64,000 nt of DNA, taken from NCBI GenBank assembly GCA_023974075.1, contig CM043790.1, forward strand, positions 3,590,023 to 3,654,022, given 5' to 3'. Numbering within the stretch: the stretch's first letter is position 1; each line of letters begins with the position of its first letter. The notes under the pieces are model-generated. The model made no database searches. It was not told the origin of the DNA and worked only from the letters and a program-made list of their open reading frames with translations. The position numbers and the translations under genes were made by a program. The stretch comes from Chaenocephalus aceratus (taxonomy: Eukaryota; Chordata; Actinopteri; Perciformes; Channichthyidae). Positions 55,045 through 64,000 of this stretch are shown piece by piece.

Positions 55045-55197
55045 ATGGCGCACACAGCAGCAAGCTCAGACAGCGATGACAGTTTACTTTTGAACGTATC
55101 TGAGAGCTCATATGAGGCTGAAGGATCGGTTTATGTTGTATCTGTTAGACGTTTAGGAATGAGGTGCGTCAATATGGGCGATCATATGGTCATGTAG
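55045..55197 (+). CDS. Short acidic ORF, first-exon-like
   Basis: The 50-codon frame 'MAHTAASSDSDDSLLLNVSE' and 'SSYEAEGSVYVVSVRRLG' is acidic and serine-rich, like the N-termini of many transposon or nuclear proteins. A CRE and a GC-rich stretch precede it. The stop codon falls inside the putative TSD of the hAT that begins at 55199. I cannot assign it to a family. It may be the 5' remnant of another transposon gene. Confidence 0.35.
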   Translation: MAHTAASSDSDDSLLLNVSESSYEAEGSVYVVSVRRLGMRCVNMGDHMVM

Positions 55198-55198
55198 C

Positions 55199-56047
55199 CA
55201 GTGGTGGACTGGGACTAAAAATCATCCCGGGACTCTCGACCGGCCCACTTCGGTACCGCTAGTAAATTGTCAAGTGGGGGATGTCAGGGGCGGCGGGTGC
55301 TGTAGATAGTAAATGTAAATATGTAAATATTTGTGTCACTGCATCCTGGTAAAATACAAATATAATGTCTGTGTCTTTGACCTTAGCGCAGCCACCTATG
55401 CCCTGTACTACGAAGCCAATTCAACATACGTTTGAGTAACAAACAAACTAACAACAACAAACTAACAAACGAGATCTCGCTAAGCGGTCCTACGACGCTG
55501 GTTATCAACTCGGTAAATCAAGCCAGGGTTTCTCTCTCCAGCTGAGAGCGCGTTCACGTCTAAGACACGAGTGGATCTGACTTTAATTACATTTGACTCG
55601 AGTGTTTCGTCAACATAGTGTTTGCTTAAAATAATACTTCTGCATACAGTATGTGACACTGTAAGTGTTGCACGGCCAGATACGTCTGGAGAAGCTGACT
55701 CAGATAAGAAAATATATTATATATTATGATATTATATGATCGATGATCGGATTGATGATGTAATATGAATGATAAGTGCGACACGTCGGCGTCTTCTCTG
55801 CATACGGCAGTTTAAACTGTATTTCCTTTATCCTGTAATATGACTTGAGAGATTTAAACTCCGCACACTGAGTTGATCTCTGTTCTATAGACGCCGGAGG
55901 CGGGCAGCGTCAGGTAAAAAAAGTTATTTAGCCTTCCCAAACCTGAGCCTCACGCGCCGCCTATGGGGGATGTGCTAGTTACTTATCCGACCGGCCCACT
56001 TCGGTACCGGCCCATCGGGATTCGTCCCGATGGCCAGTCCGCCACTG
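55199..56047. mobile_element. hAT MITE interrupted by hAT copy C
   Basis: Ends 'cagtggtggactgggac' and complement 'cagtggcggactgg', both followed by 'ggcccacttcggtacc'-type sequence. The flanks catgtagc and cacccagc match at only 5 of 8 positions, so the TSD is weak. Copy C sits inside with a perfect TSD. Confidence 0.72.
55285..55965. mobile_element. hAT element copy C with exact TSD
   Basis: Starts 'caggggcggcgggtgctg' and ends 'cacgcgccgcctatg'. Exact TSD ggggatgt at 55277-55284 and 55966-55973. It is an internally deleted relative of copies A and B (681 bp). Confidence 0.92.
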
Positions 56048-56189
56048 CACCCAGCCCACGTAAACTGTCAACGGGGGGAGCCTCGCTGCTGGGAAACGGT
56101 GGACCTAGTGTCCCGATCGGAGTGGGAATAATAATAATCCGTGCATTTTATCCATTAATTTCCCCAACATTGTGGTAAAAAACCACACG

Positions 56190-56426
56190 TTTAATCCATG
56201 TTGGTGTACTTACTACAACTACAAAAAGCATCGGTTTGTTTTCTCATCAGGAAATGCAGGCCGGCTCAAACAAACGATTTTTAATCATCATCCTCATGAT
56301 CATTTAATGTATCATATGTTCGCCGCATTGACATGAAAGCACTAATACATGTAGTTTCATCCACTTGAGTTTACAACTACAAAAATAATCGATTTGTTTT
56401 TATATCACATCCTACGGGAGGAAATG
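56190..56426. repeat. Interspersed repeat W, copy 2
   Basis: Matches 31740-32000. The foldback element M has inserted into it at 56426/56427, and W-like sequence resumes at 63412. Confidence 0.65.
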
Positions 56427-56446
56427 TACGGTGGCCCTGAAGTGCA

Positions 56447-56805
56447 AGACACCACAGCATTTCAGAAAACACCACAGCATTTCACAAAACACTACAGCAT
56501 TTCACAAAACACCACAGCATTTCAGAAAACACCACAGCATTTCACAAAACACTACAGCATTTCACAAAACGCCACAGCATTTCACAAAACACCACAGCAT
56601 TTCACAAAACACCACAGCATTTCACAAAACACTACAGCATTTCACAAAACACCACAGCATTTCACAAAACACCACAGCATTTCACAAAACACTACAGCAT
56701 TTCACAAAACACCACAGCATTTCACAAAACACCACAGCATTTCAGAAAACGCTGCAGCATTTCAGAAAACACCACAGCATTTCAGAAAACACCACAGCAT
56801 TTCAC
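56447..56805. repeat. 20-bp minisatellite, left arm of M (about 18 units)
   Basis: Unit 'caccacagcatttcacaaaa' with few variants. Open frames through it (about 56394-56853) are shadows of the repeat. Confidence 0.95.
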
Positions 56806-56837
56806 ATTGGACGGAAAGGGTATTCCTTTAGGGAGAA

Positions 56838-57926
56838 CACTTCTTGTTTGTGATTGGACAGAGCCAGCCAGAGAAGCACTGCTGTGATTGGTTGTTTTTG
56901 CTGCCAGTCAAGAAATGACGCTTCGTGATTGGTCAACACCCGACAGCGAAATATGTCCCAACCATGGTCCCACAACGTATTGTCCCAACACATCAGCCGT
57001 TAGCACACACTCAGATCTCACAGCTCCTCATATCTGTTCAGAAACTGGACAAAAGTTAAACATGTACAAACCACAGACTGTCTATGTCATGGCGAATACA
57101 GTCGCTGCTTTATTTATGTCTGTATGATGTTGTTGTGTGGACGGAGCAGCTACAGGTTAGTTTAGCCTGATGAATCCGATTCAGAAAACACGCATTTTAA
57201 AAGCTTTTCGCCTGCCGTCTTGTTTGCAGACTTGTCAAAGCGTTAATTCATGGTTTTTACTAACTGCTATCAGTATGTAGTTACTTCGGCATCACTTTGA
57301 AACGTGTATTACAATTAAATCACAGTCAAATATGTTCATTTTGTTGTAGGATTTACATGGAGATACGCCCCGTCCCCTCTCCAGCGCCTCTTGTTTGAAT
57401 GACAGCATTGACAGGAGCAAACACAGCTGACAGCCGCGGTGAAACTCGAGCGATTAGAGCGATGCGAATATTGGGTGGTCTACCATAGTATTTACATGGA
57501 GATAAGCCCCTTAAAAACCATGAGTTAATAAAGCATTAATTCTGTATTTACTCCTGTCATTCAAACAAGACGCTGGAGAGGGGGCGGGCCGTATCTCCAT
57601 GTAAATCCTATCGGAATCGGATCCATCAGGCTAAACTAACCTGTAGCTGCTCCGTCCACGCTCACAACAACGTCATACAGACATAAATAAAGCAGCGACT
57701 GTATTCACCATGACACAGACAGTCTGTGGTTTGTACATGTTTAACTTTTGTCCAGTTTCTGAACAGATATGAGGAGCTGTGAGCTCTGAGTGTGTGCTAA
57801 CAGCTGAGCTAACGGCTGATGTGTTGGGCTAATCACAAGCGTCATTTCTTGACTGGCAGCAAAAACAACCAATCACAGCAGTACTTCTCTGGCTGGCTCT
57901 GTCCAATCACAAACAAGAAGTGTTCT
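56838..57926. repeat. Large palindrome of element M
   Basis: 56838-57440 and 57490-57926 are inverted copies of about 440-600 bp. The right arm lacks about 60 bp. Three ATTGG boxes lie at about 56852, 56888 and 56928, with their CCAAT complements on the right arm. Confidence 0.85.
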
Positions 57927-57937
57927 ATTTCGTATAA

Positions 57938-58112
57938 GGCTTCGCCCTCTAAGGCTATCGCTATTGGGTAATCCCACTGCACGTGTGCAGCACTGACAGA
58001 CTTATTCCACGCCCACCTACGACGTGGGCCCCACTTCCGGGCTCACTTCCGTATAAATAGGAAGTAGGCCCTACAATCCGCTCCTACTTTTCTTCAGCAC
58101 TCCGTTGCAGAA
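57938..58112 (+). repeat. DIRS left inverted terminal repeat
   Basis: From 'ggcttcgccctctaaggc' to 'ctacaatccgctcc' and 'tcttcagc'. It is the inverted partner of about 63020-63184. 'cttccgtataaataggaagt' contains a TATA-like box (58054-58061). Confidence 0.9.
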
Positions 58113-58189
58113 GCATTGACAGGCAAAACAAGTTCTTTTAAGAGCTAAAAGAGCAAACATTCCTGGAGGGCTCTCCTCCGGATGACATA

Positions 58190-59790
58190 AAGATGCATAA
58201 GCGGCTGCCTCACAACCTGTCGGTTGTTAGGCAGCAAGGCTTACGGCTAAAACCAGCTGTCTTTAAAACCTGTCGGTTAATTAGACAGCCCGGGTTTGTT
58301 TCCTATGTCACAGATGTGCCTCCTATACACACCGCCGCTCATTCCTCAAGCAGGTTTGAGCGTGAACCTCAATGCCCGTTTTACGAGTTTAAAAACTCCT
58401 AAATGGCGACATGAGGAGAGCCGCTGTGTAATACAGCGTGGGGAGGTGCATAAGCCAGCTGTTGTTACCTGTAAGGTTAAACAGACAGCGGGGCTCGCCG
58501 CGGCACAAGCCAGCTGTAATTAACCAGCCGGTTACTTAACAGCAGGGCTTGACGGTTACACCTGATGCTCCTAAACCTGTCGGTTAAAGGCAGCACGGGT
58601 TTTTTACTCTGTCCCAGATGTGCCTATACTACACATGGTCGTAATGAGCCTAGGGCTGTTATTACGCACTGTGTGAATAGCACTGCACACACCTCCGCTC
58701 ATTCCCTCAGCGGGTTTGAGCGTGAACGCGCCTCAATGTCCAGTGTACGAGCCTTCTCCGAAACAGAGACAGGATGAGAGCCGGTGTGAGATGCAGCGTG
58801 TGGAGGGCCCCTCGCAGCAACGGCGGCGAGGGCTCTGACGTCGCTCGTCACCATGACAACCACAGCACATCCAAACCAGGTGTGCGCTCTCAGAGTATTA
58901 CTCAGAGTGGCGACACGTGTATTCGATGGACAGATTGATAATAATAAGCAGCTCACCGGGTAAGCCGGCTGCCCCTAACCTGTCGGTTATAGGCAGCATG
59001 GCTCGCTGCATAACCGACTGTCTTTAAAACCTGTTGGGTTTTAGACAGCTCGGATTTTTTTCCTCTGTCCCAAACCTACCTCCTACACACGGTCGTAATG
59101 AGCCACGAGTGCCATTATTACAGTGTGGACAGCACTGCACACACCTCCGGTCATCCCTTAGGGGTGTTGAGCGTGAACGCACCTTAAATGTCCGGTTTAC
59201 GAGCCTTCTCCTAAACGCGACATAAGGAGAGCCTGTGTGAAATGCAACGTCTGGAGGGCACTGGCGTGGCTCGTCACCATGACAACCACAGCACATCCAG
59301 AGCAGGTTCGCGCCTTGAGGACGGCGCGTGGTTTATATGGACAGAGGGAAGTTAATATGCAGCAAGGCTCCCCGGTTTAAGCCAGCTGCCAATAGACTAT
59401 TTGGTTACTTGGCAGCATGGCTCGCTGCCTAAGCCGGCTGGGTTTTTTAACTTATCGGTTAATAAAACAGCTGGGCTTGCTATTCAAGTCCGTCTACCGT
59501 AAACTTTTTGGGTTTAGGCAGCATGGATTTTTCCTCTGTCTCAGACACCTCCTACCCACGGTCGTAATAAGCCCACGGAGGGCCATTATTACGCCTCGTG
59601 TGGACAGCACTGCACACACCTTCCGCTCATCCCTTAGTGGGGTTGAGTGTGAACGCGCAGTTTACGAGTATTCTCCTAAACGGCGACATATTGAGAGCCG
59701 GTGTGGAATGCAGCATGTGGAGGGCTCTGGCATGGTTTGTTACCAACCACATGCACATCCAGAGAATGTACACCCGGCACTATCAGAGTA
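58190..59790 (+). pseudogene. DIRS gag region made of four diverged tandem units
   Basis: The position between the left repeat and RT is that of gag. The sequence is built of four related units, each containing a 'cgctcatcccttagngggtt' phrase followed by 'gagcgtgaacg' (at about 58346, 58694, 59146 and 59623, spacings 348, 452 and 477). Each also has an 'acctgtcggtta' motif, and most contain 'accatgacaaccacagcaca'. No open frame exceeds about 150 codons and no capsid motif could be read. Either gag has decayed after internal duplication, or this is an untranslated repeat region. Confidence 0.5.
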
Positions 59791-59869
59791 CTGTATGGTA
59801 CTCAGGGTGGCGGCGAGTATGTCTGATGGACAGATGGATGAGAGGCGGATGGGCAGAGGGTAGTCTCTG

Positions 59870-60922
59870 CAATTCGCCTCTCCCCCCCCCCGCAGTTCTA
59901 CGGGATACAGGAAGTCCTGTCATCCCAAGAACAGTGTCTCGCGCTCCGTACAGAGCGGCAGGAACTCTGGTTAAAGAAAGCCTTTTCCCGGGGTTCCTCA
60001 AAGGGAAGAAAATCAGGGGTTTTTACTCCCGCTATTTTCTGGTCCCGAAGGAGACGGGGCGGGGGGAATGAGACCCATTACTTCCATATACCCATCATCC
60101 CAAAACACAGGAAATTCCTGCGTTTTTCATTCCAGGGAAAATATCGTACCAGTCAATCGACTGCCGTTCGGATATTCCCTGGATCCACGCACTTTTTCAA
60201 AGTGTGTGGAGACGGCGCTGGAGCCGCTACGCAGAGGAGGGATGAGAGTGTTATTTTATCTGGACGACCTGCTGTTGCTGGCTCGCTCCAGAGAGGAAGC
60301 TGCTTTACAGACGGTACAACTCGTATCTCACCTGTCAAGCCTGGGTTTCATAATCAATTGGGAGAAGAGCTGTCCTCTTCCCTCCCAGATCATCATGTAT
60401 CTGGGAATGGAATTCAACTCAGCCCGCATGAGAGCACGACTCTCACAGCGGAGAGTGGAGAATCTGACAGCTCTCCTCAGGCGCGTCACACCCGGCAGGG
60501 TGGTGACAGCCCTTTCCGTGATGCAGCTGTTGGGCATGATGTCAGCTGGTCACGTGGTGATCCCCCTGGGTCTCCTTTACATGAGGAGACTTCAGAGGTG
60601 GTTCATTCGCCTGCGCATCGACCCCGTGCGTCAGAGGAGACGCATGGTGTGCGTTCCTCCATCCGTAGGGTTAGATCTGACCTACTGGAAAAATCCCCAC
60701 ATCCTGTCGGTGGGGGTTCCCCTCGGCAGAGTGACGTCACACACCTCGGTGTTTACAGACGCATCACTCTCAGGGTGGGGGGGAACATGCAGGTCGCAGG
60801 CAGTGGGGGGACAGTGGCCGCCGCACATGTCCCTTCATATAAATGCGCTGGAATTACTCGCCGTATGGAGAGTAATTCAGTTAATTCAGCACTTTACCCG
60901 TTGCTGTGGAATCATCATGTGA
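59870..60922 (+). pseudogene. DIRS reverse transcriptase and RNase H start
   Basis: The first frame gives 'GFYSRYFLVPKETG' (RT fingers), then shifts near 60065. The second frame (60068-60922) carries 'VNRLPFGYSLDPRTFSK', the catalytic 'VLFYLDDLLLLARS' (YLDD at 60257-60268), 'YLGMEFNS', 'VFTDASLSGWGG' (first RNase H Asp near 60758) and 'HINALELLAV' (RNase H Glu). DIRS elements copy their RNA into a circular DNA with this enzyme. The RT core is intact over about 250 codons, but the gag-RT junction is broken. Confidence 0.9.
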
Positions 60923-61554
60923 TGATTCGGACAGACAACAAAACGGCGGCAGCCTACATAAATCGTCAGGGAGGTGTACGATCAGCGCAGCTGCTGGACA
61001 CAGCCAGGCGGCTGTTGTGCTGGGCGCGCACACACATGCTCTCGATCAGAGCAGTGTATATTCCCGGCGAGCTGAACAGAGGGGCAGATCTCATGTCCAG
61101 AAAAGGTCCTCGACAAGGGGACTGGAGCCTCCACCCCGAGCTGGTCTCCCACGTGTGGAGCAGGTTCGGGACAGCAGAGGTGGATCTGTTCGCTGCTCGC
61201 GGGAACGCGCAGTGTGCTCTCTGGTTCTCCCTGAGAAGGCAGGATCACCCCCCTCTGGGGGTGGACGCGTTCGCACACAGACCTTGGCCCAGGGTGTTAC
61301 TGTACGCTTTCCCACCAGTCCCTCTGATCCCTCGGTTCCTGGACCGAGTGCAGGAGGAGCGACTGATAGCGGTCTTAATAGCCCCGGAGCGCACAGGAGC
61401 GTCCTGGTTTCCCTGCATGCAGCGGATGCTGTCAGGGAGACCGTGGGAAATTCCGTGGCGGAGGGATGCTCTCTCCCAGGTGGAGGGAGCAATCAGCGGT
61501 CACCCAGTGTTAGGCCAACGTTTGTGGGCATGGCCCCTGAACGGGAACACTTAG
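60900..61554 (+). pseudogene. DIRS RNase H end and methylase-like domain
   Basis: In the third frame the text 'VMIRTDNKTAAAYINRQGG' and 'VYIPGELNRGADLMSR' completes RNase H. It is followed by 'VDLFAARGNAQCALWFS', 'AFAHRPWPRVLLYAFPP' and 'VLIAPERTGASWFPCMQRML'. This VDLFA...LYAFPP...AP pattern is the adenine-methylase-like (DAM) domain typical of DIRS pol. A frameshift at about 60900-60920 separates it from the RT frame. It ends at 61554, overlapping the start of the recombinase ORF by about 25 bases, as expected for DIRS gene order. Confidence 0.85.
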
Positions 61555-62519
61555 AGGGGCTCGGCCTCTCTCAAGATGTTGTGAGGACTATTCAGGGGTC
61601 CAGAGCCGCGTCCACCAGGGCGTTGTACACAACCAAATGGACGGCGTTCCAACGGTGGTGTGTAGGAAAAGGCGTGGACCCCGTGGCGTGTCCCCTGCCT
61701 CTCGTGCTGTCATTCCTCCAGCTGTTGCTGGACAGGAAATTGGCCCATAGCACGATAAAAACGTATGCGGCTGCCATCTCGTCATGCCATGTAGGGTTTG
61801 GGGTCAGCACGGTGTTTAGTCACCCGCTGACAAAACGTTTCCTACGAGGAGTACAGAGACTCAGACCGGTATCACGCACTTTAGCGCCTCAATGGGATTT
61901 GGCTGTAGTGCTGTGCGCACTAAGTAAAGCCCCTTTTGAACCGCTGGATCAAGTTCCCCTGAAGTTTCTGTCAGCCAAGGTAGCGCTGCTCCTGGCTCTG
62001 ACGTCAGCTAAAGGGTGAGTGATGGTCTGCTCTCTTTGTGGCTCCTTCATGTCTCCAGATCCAAGGAGATGGCAGCTCAGCTGTGTTACGCCCGAACCCG
62101 GCGTTTATGCCGAAGGTGATCACAAGCTCGTTCAGATCGAGAGTGATAACCTTGGAGGGCTTCTTTCCTCCGCCTCACACATCAGAGGAGGAAGCCACAA
62201 CTCATCTCCTCTGTCCCGTGCGCGCTGGCATGCTATGTTACACGCACGGCTGCGTTACGCAAATAGCCAGCGTCTGTTTGTGCATTATAGAGAGCACTCA
62301 TTAGGGCAGCCTCTATCTGCACAGCGCCTGTCACACGGGCTGGGTGAGGCGGTGTCACAGGCGTATGTCTCCTCTGGGTTGGATCCACCGGAAAACATCA
62401 AAGTGCACAACACCAGAGGAATATCAACTTCTACGGCATTGTTCGGAGGAATGACAGTGGAAGACATTTGCACTGCTGCATCTTGGTCTTCCCCTGTTCG
62501 TTTATTCGTTTTTATTTGA
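61530..62519 (+). pseudogene. DIRS tyrosine recombinase, frameshifted
   Basis: An ATG at 61530 opens 'MAPEREHLEGLGLSQDVV', and the SAM-like core-binding domain follows ('STRALYTTKWTAFQRWC', 'STIKTYAAAISSCHVGF'). The frame stops after 'LLLALTSAKG' at 62018. The next part continues in another frame ('SFRSRVITLEGFFPPP') and then in a third ('LSAQRLSHGLGEAVSQAY'). The catalytic H-x-x-R is present as HNTRG (His codon 62406-62408, Arg 62415-62417). The expected tyrosine after 'AASWSSP' lies in yet another frame. The enzyme would integrate the circular DNA without a classical target duplication. Confidence 0.88.
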
Positions 62520-62893
62520 GGGATGTCTCCCATTCCTCTCTGACACACTCAGTACTGAATAGCCTGCCAGATTGAGGAATATCGGGGATTTTCCAAATTG
62601 CAGGCCTCTCTCCTGCCTGTCGGCATGTAGGCCGTTGCTCCCCTCTCTTGATCGTTTTTAACAAGTAAGACTTAAAAAAACTCTACTTTTTAAACGACAG
62701 GTAGCCCGAGTAAGCCTACCTTCGTTCCTTGATGGGGAAATATTCATTGTTTAATGCTATATTCCCTGGGAACGTGATGCTCCATTTACGCACGGCGAAA
62801 TGGACATGGGTTATTAACTGAGTAGGTGTGTTTGTGCTTCTGGTAACGGACGGACCCAGTGGGGCGTGGACTACATCCTGCTTCGCCCTTAAA
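62520..62893 (+). other. DIRS 3' non-coding region
   Basis: The stretch between the recombinase and the ICR has no open frame of note. Confidence 0.6.
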
Positions 62894-62992
62894 CCAATAG
62901 CGATAGCCTTAGAGGACGAAGCCTTATACGAAATAGAACTGAGGTTACGTATTGTAACCCAGCTTCTGTGAGTATAGGCGCAGCCCTCTAAG
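62894..62992 (+). repeat. DIRS internal complementary region
   Basis: The first half ('cgaagccttatacgaaatag', 62917) is the complement of the left outer end 57922-57944. The second half ('gaggttacgtattgtaaccc', 62941) is the complement of the right outer end 63182-63225. The two meet at 'agaac'. This layout is diagnostic of DIRS1-like elements and serves to circularise the cDNA. Confidence 0.92.
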
Positions 62993-63019
62993 GTTCGGGC
63001 CCCACTGGTGCCGCGAATA

Positions 63020-63184
63020 GCTGAAGAAAAGCTGTGGGAGCGGATTGTAGGGCCTACTTCCTATTTATACGGAAGTGAGCCCGGAGGTGGGGCCCACGTC
63101 GTAGGTGGGCGTGGAATAAGTCTGTCAGTGCTGCACACGTGCAGTGGGATTACCCAATAGCGATAGCCTTAGAGGGCTGCGCCT
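63020..63184 (+). repeat. DIRS right inverted terminal repeat
   Basis: Inverted partner of 57955-58112, including 'cttcctatttatacggaagt' and 'ccacgtcgtaggtgggcgtg'. Confidence 0.9.
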
Positions 63185-63245
63185 ATACTCATAGAAGCTG
63201 GGTTACAATACGTAACCTCAGTTCTCCCTAAAGGAATACCCTTTC

Positions 63246-63395
63246 CGTCCAATGTGAAATGCTGTGGTGTTTTGTGTAATGCTGTGGTGTTTTGTGAAAT
63301 GCTGTAGTGTTTTGTGAAATGCTGTGGTGTTTTCTGAAATGCTGTGGTGTTTTCTGAAATGCTGTGGTGTTTTCTGAAATGCTGTGGTGTCTTGC
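63246..63395. repeat. 20-bp minisatellite, right arm of M (about 7 units)
   Basis: Inverted copy of the 56447 array ('gaaatgctgtggtgttttgtg'), with fewer units. Confidence 0.93.
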
Positions 63396-63419
63396 ACTTC
63401 AGGGCCACCGTAGGAATTG

Positions 63420-64000
63420 AGTAGCTCTCACTACCAATTTTTAATCCTAATCATCATCTTCACCACGATCATCTATGTTTATGTTCGCCACATTGACATG
63501 AAAGCACTGACAAATATGAATATACTGTAGTGAACTTCATTTAAACGTTATTAACGTGCCTAATCTCAGTAATTCACCATTTCTACGCATGACAACACAC
63601 TTTGTCCGTGTTTGGCTCTCTCGCCGCACAGTGAAGCGTTCCCGCATTGACGTCACTTCCGGCTTCCCCCAAAACTTCAAAATGAGTCGAAGGAATTTCC
63701 CCGCGATTTTCAAAATGATCGATATTTAACGGAACGGTATCGCTTTTTCTTTTTTAAACTGACGGTTCGAGATTACTAGTAGCCCAATATTTCATTGCAC
63801 AACAGTTGTTGGGATGCTGTCACATGCTCTTTCAGTCCCTCTCCCTTTGCCATCAATCCAAAATCGGCTGAGCTGCAACATATACAGACAGGTAATAATC
63901 AACAGAATCACAAGGACACAATATGGCTCTGCTAAAAACACTCACTCTTACACGCACCAAAGTTATATTTATCTAATATTTAACTCCCTTCACCCCCGCA
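63420..64000. other. W-like fragment and unassigned DNA
   Basis: 63430-63520 matches part of repeat W ('tgttcgccacattgacatga'). The rest has no gene that I can support. Confidence 0.4.

Larger units (their letters stand above)
57922..63225 (+). mobile_element. DIRS-type tyrosine-recombinase retrotransposon
   Basis: The element lies between two copies of gttct (57922-57926 and 63221-63225) that are single in the uninterrupted palindrome arm at about 56835-56840. It has about 165-bp inverted terminal repeats, non-identical outer ends, an internal complementary region (ICR), RT, RNase H, a methylase-like domain and a tyrosine recombinase. All coding parts are frameshifted. Confidence 0.92.
56427..63411. 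mobile_element. Foldback element M with minisatellite-bearing TIRs
   Basis: The ends 'tacggtggccctgaagtgca' and complement 'acggtggccctgaagtgcaa' flank inverted minisatellite arrays. The flanks aggaaatg (56419-56426) and aggaattg (63412-63419) match at 7 of 8. Without the DIRS insertion (57922-63225) it is about 1.7 kb and almost entirely palindromic. Confidence 0.8.

Noticed and set aside
56394..56853. Two 140-145 codon open frames
   Set aside because: The 20-bp minisatellite keeps several frames open; the text is pure repeat (HFTKHHSIS and similar).
60202..60900. First 230 codons of the 450-codon frame as a separate protein
   Set aside because: Over this stretch the RT frame (60068-60922) carries all conserved motifs; the other frame is its shadow until the frameshift.

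Overview
The window is eukaryotic and reads as teleost fish (probably percomorph) intergenic or intronic DNA. It is AT-rich and has no operons. I found no intact host gene. Almost every recognisable piece is a fish-type transposable element: an L2 LINE with the common fish 3' tail, a tRNA-derived SINE sharing that tail, hAT, piggyBac, PIF/Harbinger, Tc1 and P elements, Ty3/Gypsy pieces, and a DIRS retrotransposon. Many boundaries were set from target-site duplications (TSDs) read directly in the sequence, including ten exact hAT-type 8-bp TSDs, near-matches, and 3- to 5-bp TSDs for other classes. Layout, left part: 507-3592 is a degraded L2 LINE. 5781-8040 is a piggyBac remnant on the minus strand with a large minisatellite. 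9180-13899 is a mosaic of Harbinger-like and hAT elements, including a Harbinger with a MADF-domain exon. 14474-19020 is a long-inverted-repeat element carrying a nested hAT and a SINE. 19993-20795 is a hAT with a BED-finger fragment. 21234-24973 is a young non-autonomous LTR retrotransposon on the minus strand whose internal part encodes a tandem-repeat, proline-rich protein and no reverse transcriptase. Layout, centre: a 14.7-kb hAT element (26938-41669, exact TSD) sits inside a Gypsy RNase H reading frame. It contains a second piggyBac copy, which in turn contains about 8.6 kb of foreign DNA with exons resembling a multi-copy teleost gene family (SAMD3-like, minus strand), several MITEs, LINE tails and another piggyBac relic. 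Its transposase frame is interrupted by a 2.75-kb long-inverted-repeat element related, in inverted orientation, to the one at 14474-19020. Layout, right part: more hATs, a CR1/Rex-type LINE fragment, a Gypsy gag/LTR fragment, a THAP9-like P-element transposase pseudogene (50788-54081) with a promoter-like upstream region, and finally a foldback element (56427-63411) with minisatellites in both terminal repeats, into which a 5.3-kb DIRS-type tyrosine-recombinase retrotransposon (57922-63225) has inserted. The DIRS copy keeps its inverted terminal repeats and the internal complementary region, but its reading frames are shifted several times. The main value of the window is its stratigraphy: nested insertions with readable TSDs and internal empty-site comparisons give relative ages. 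Family names rest on motif recognition, not on a database search.
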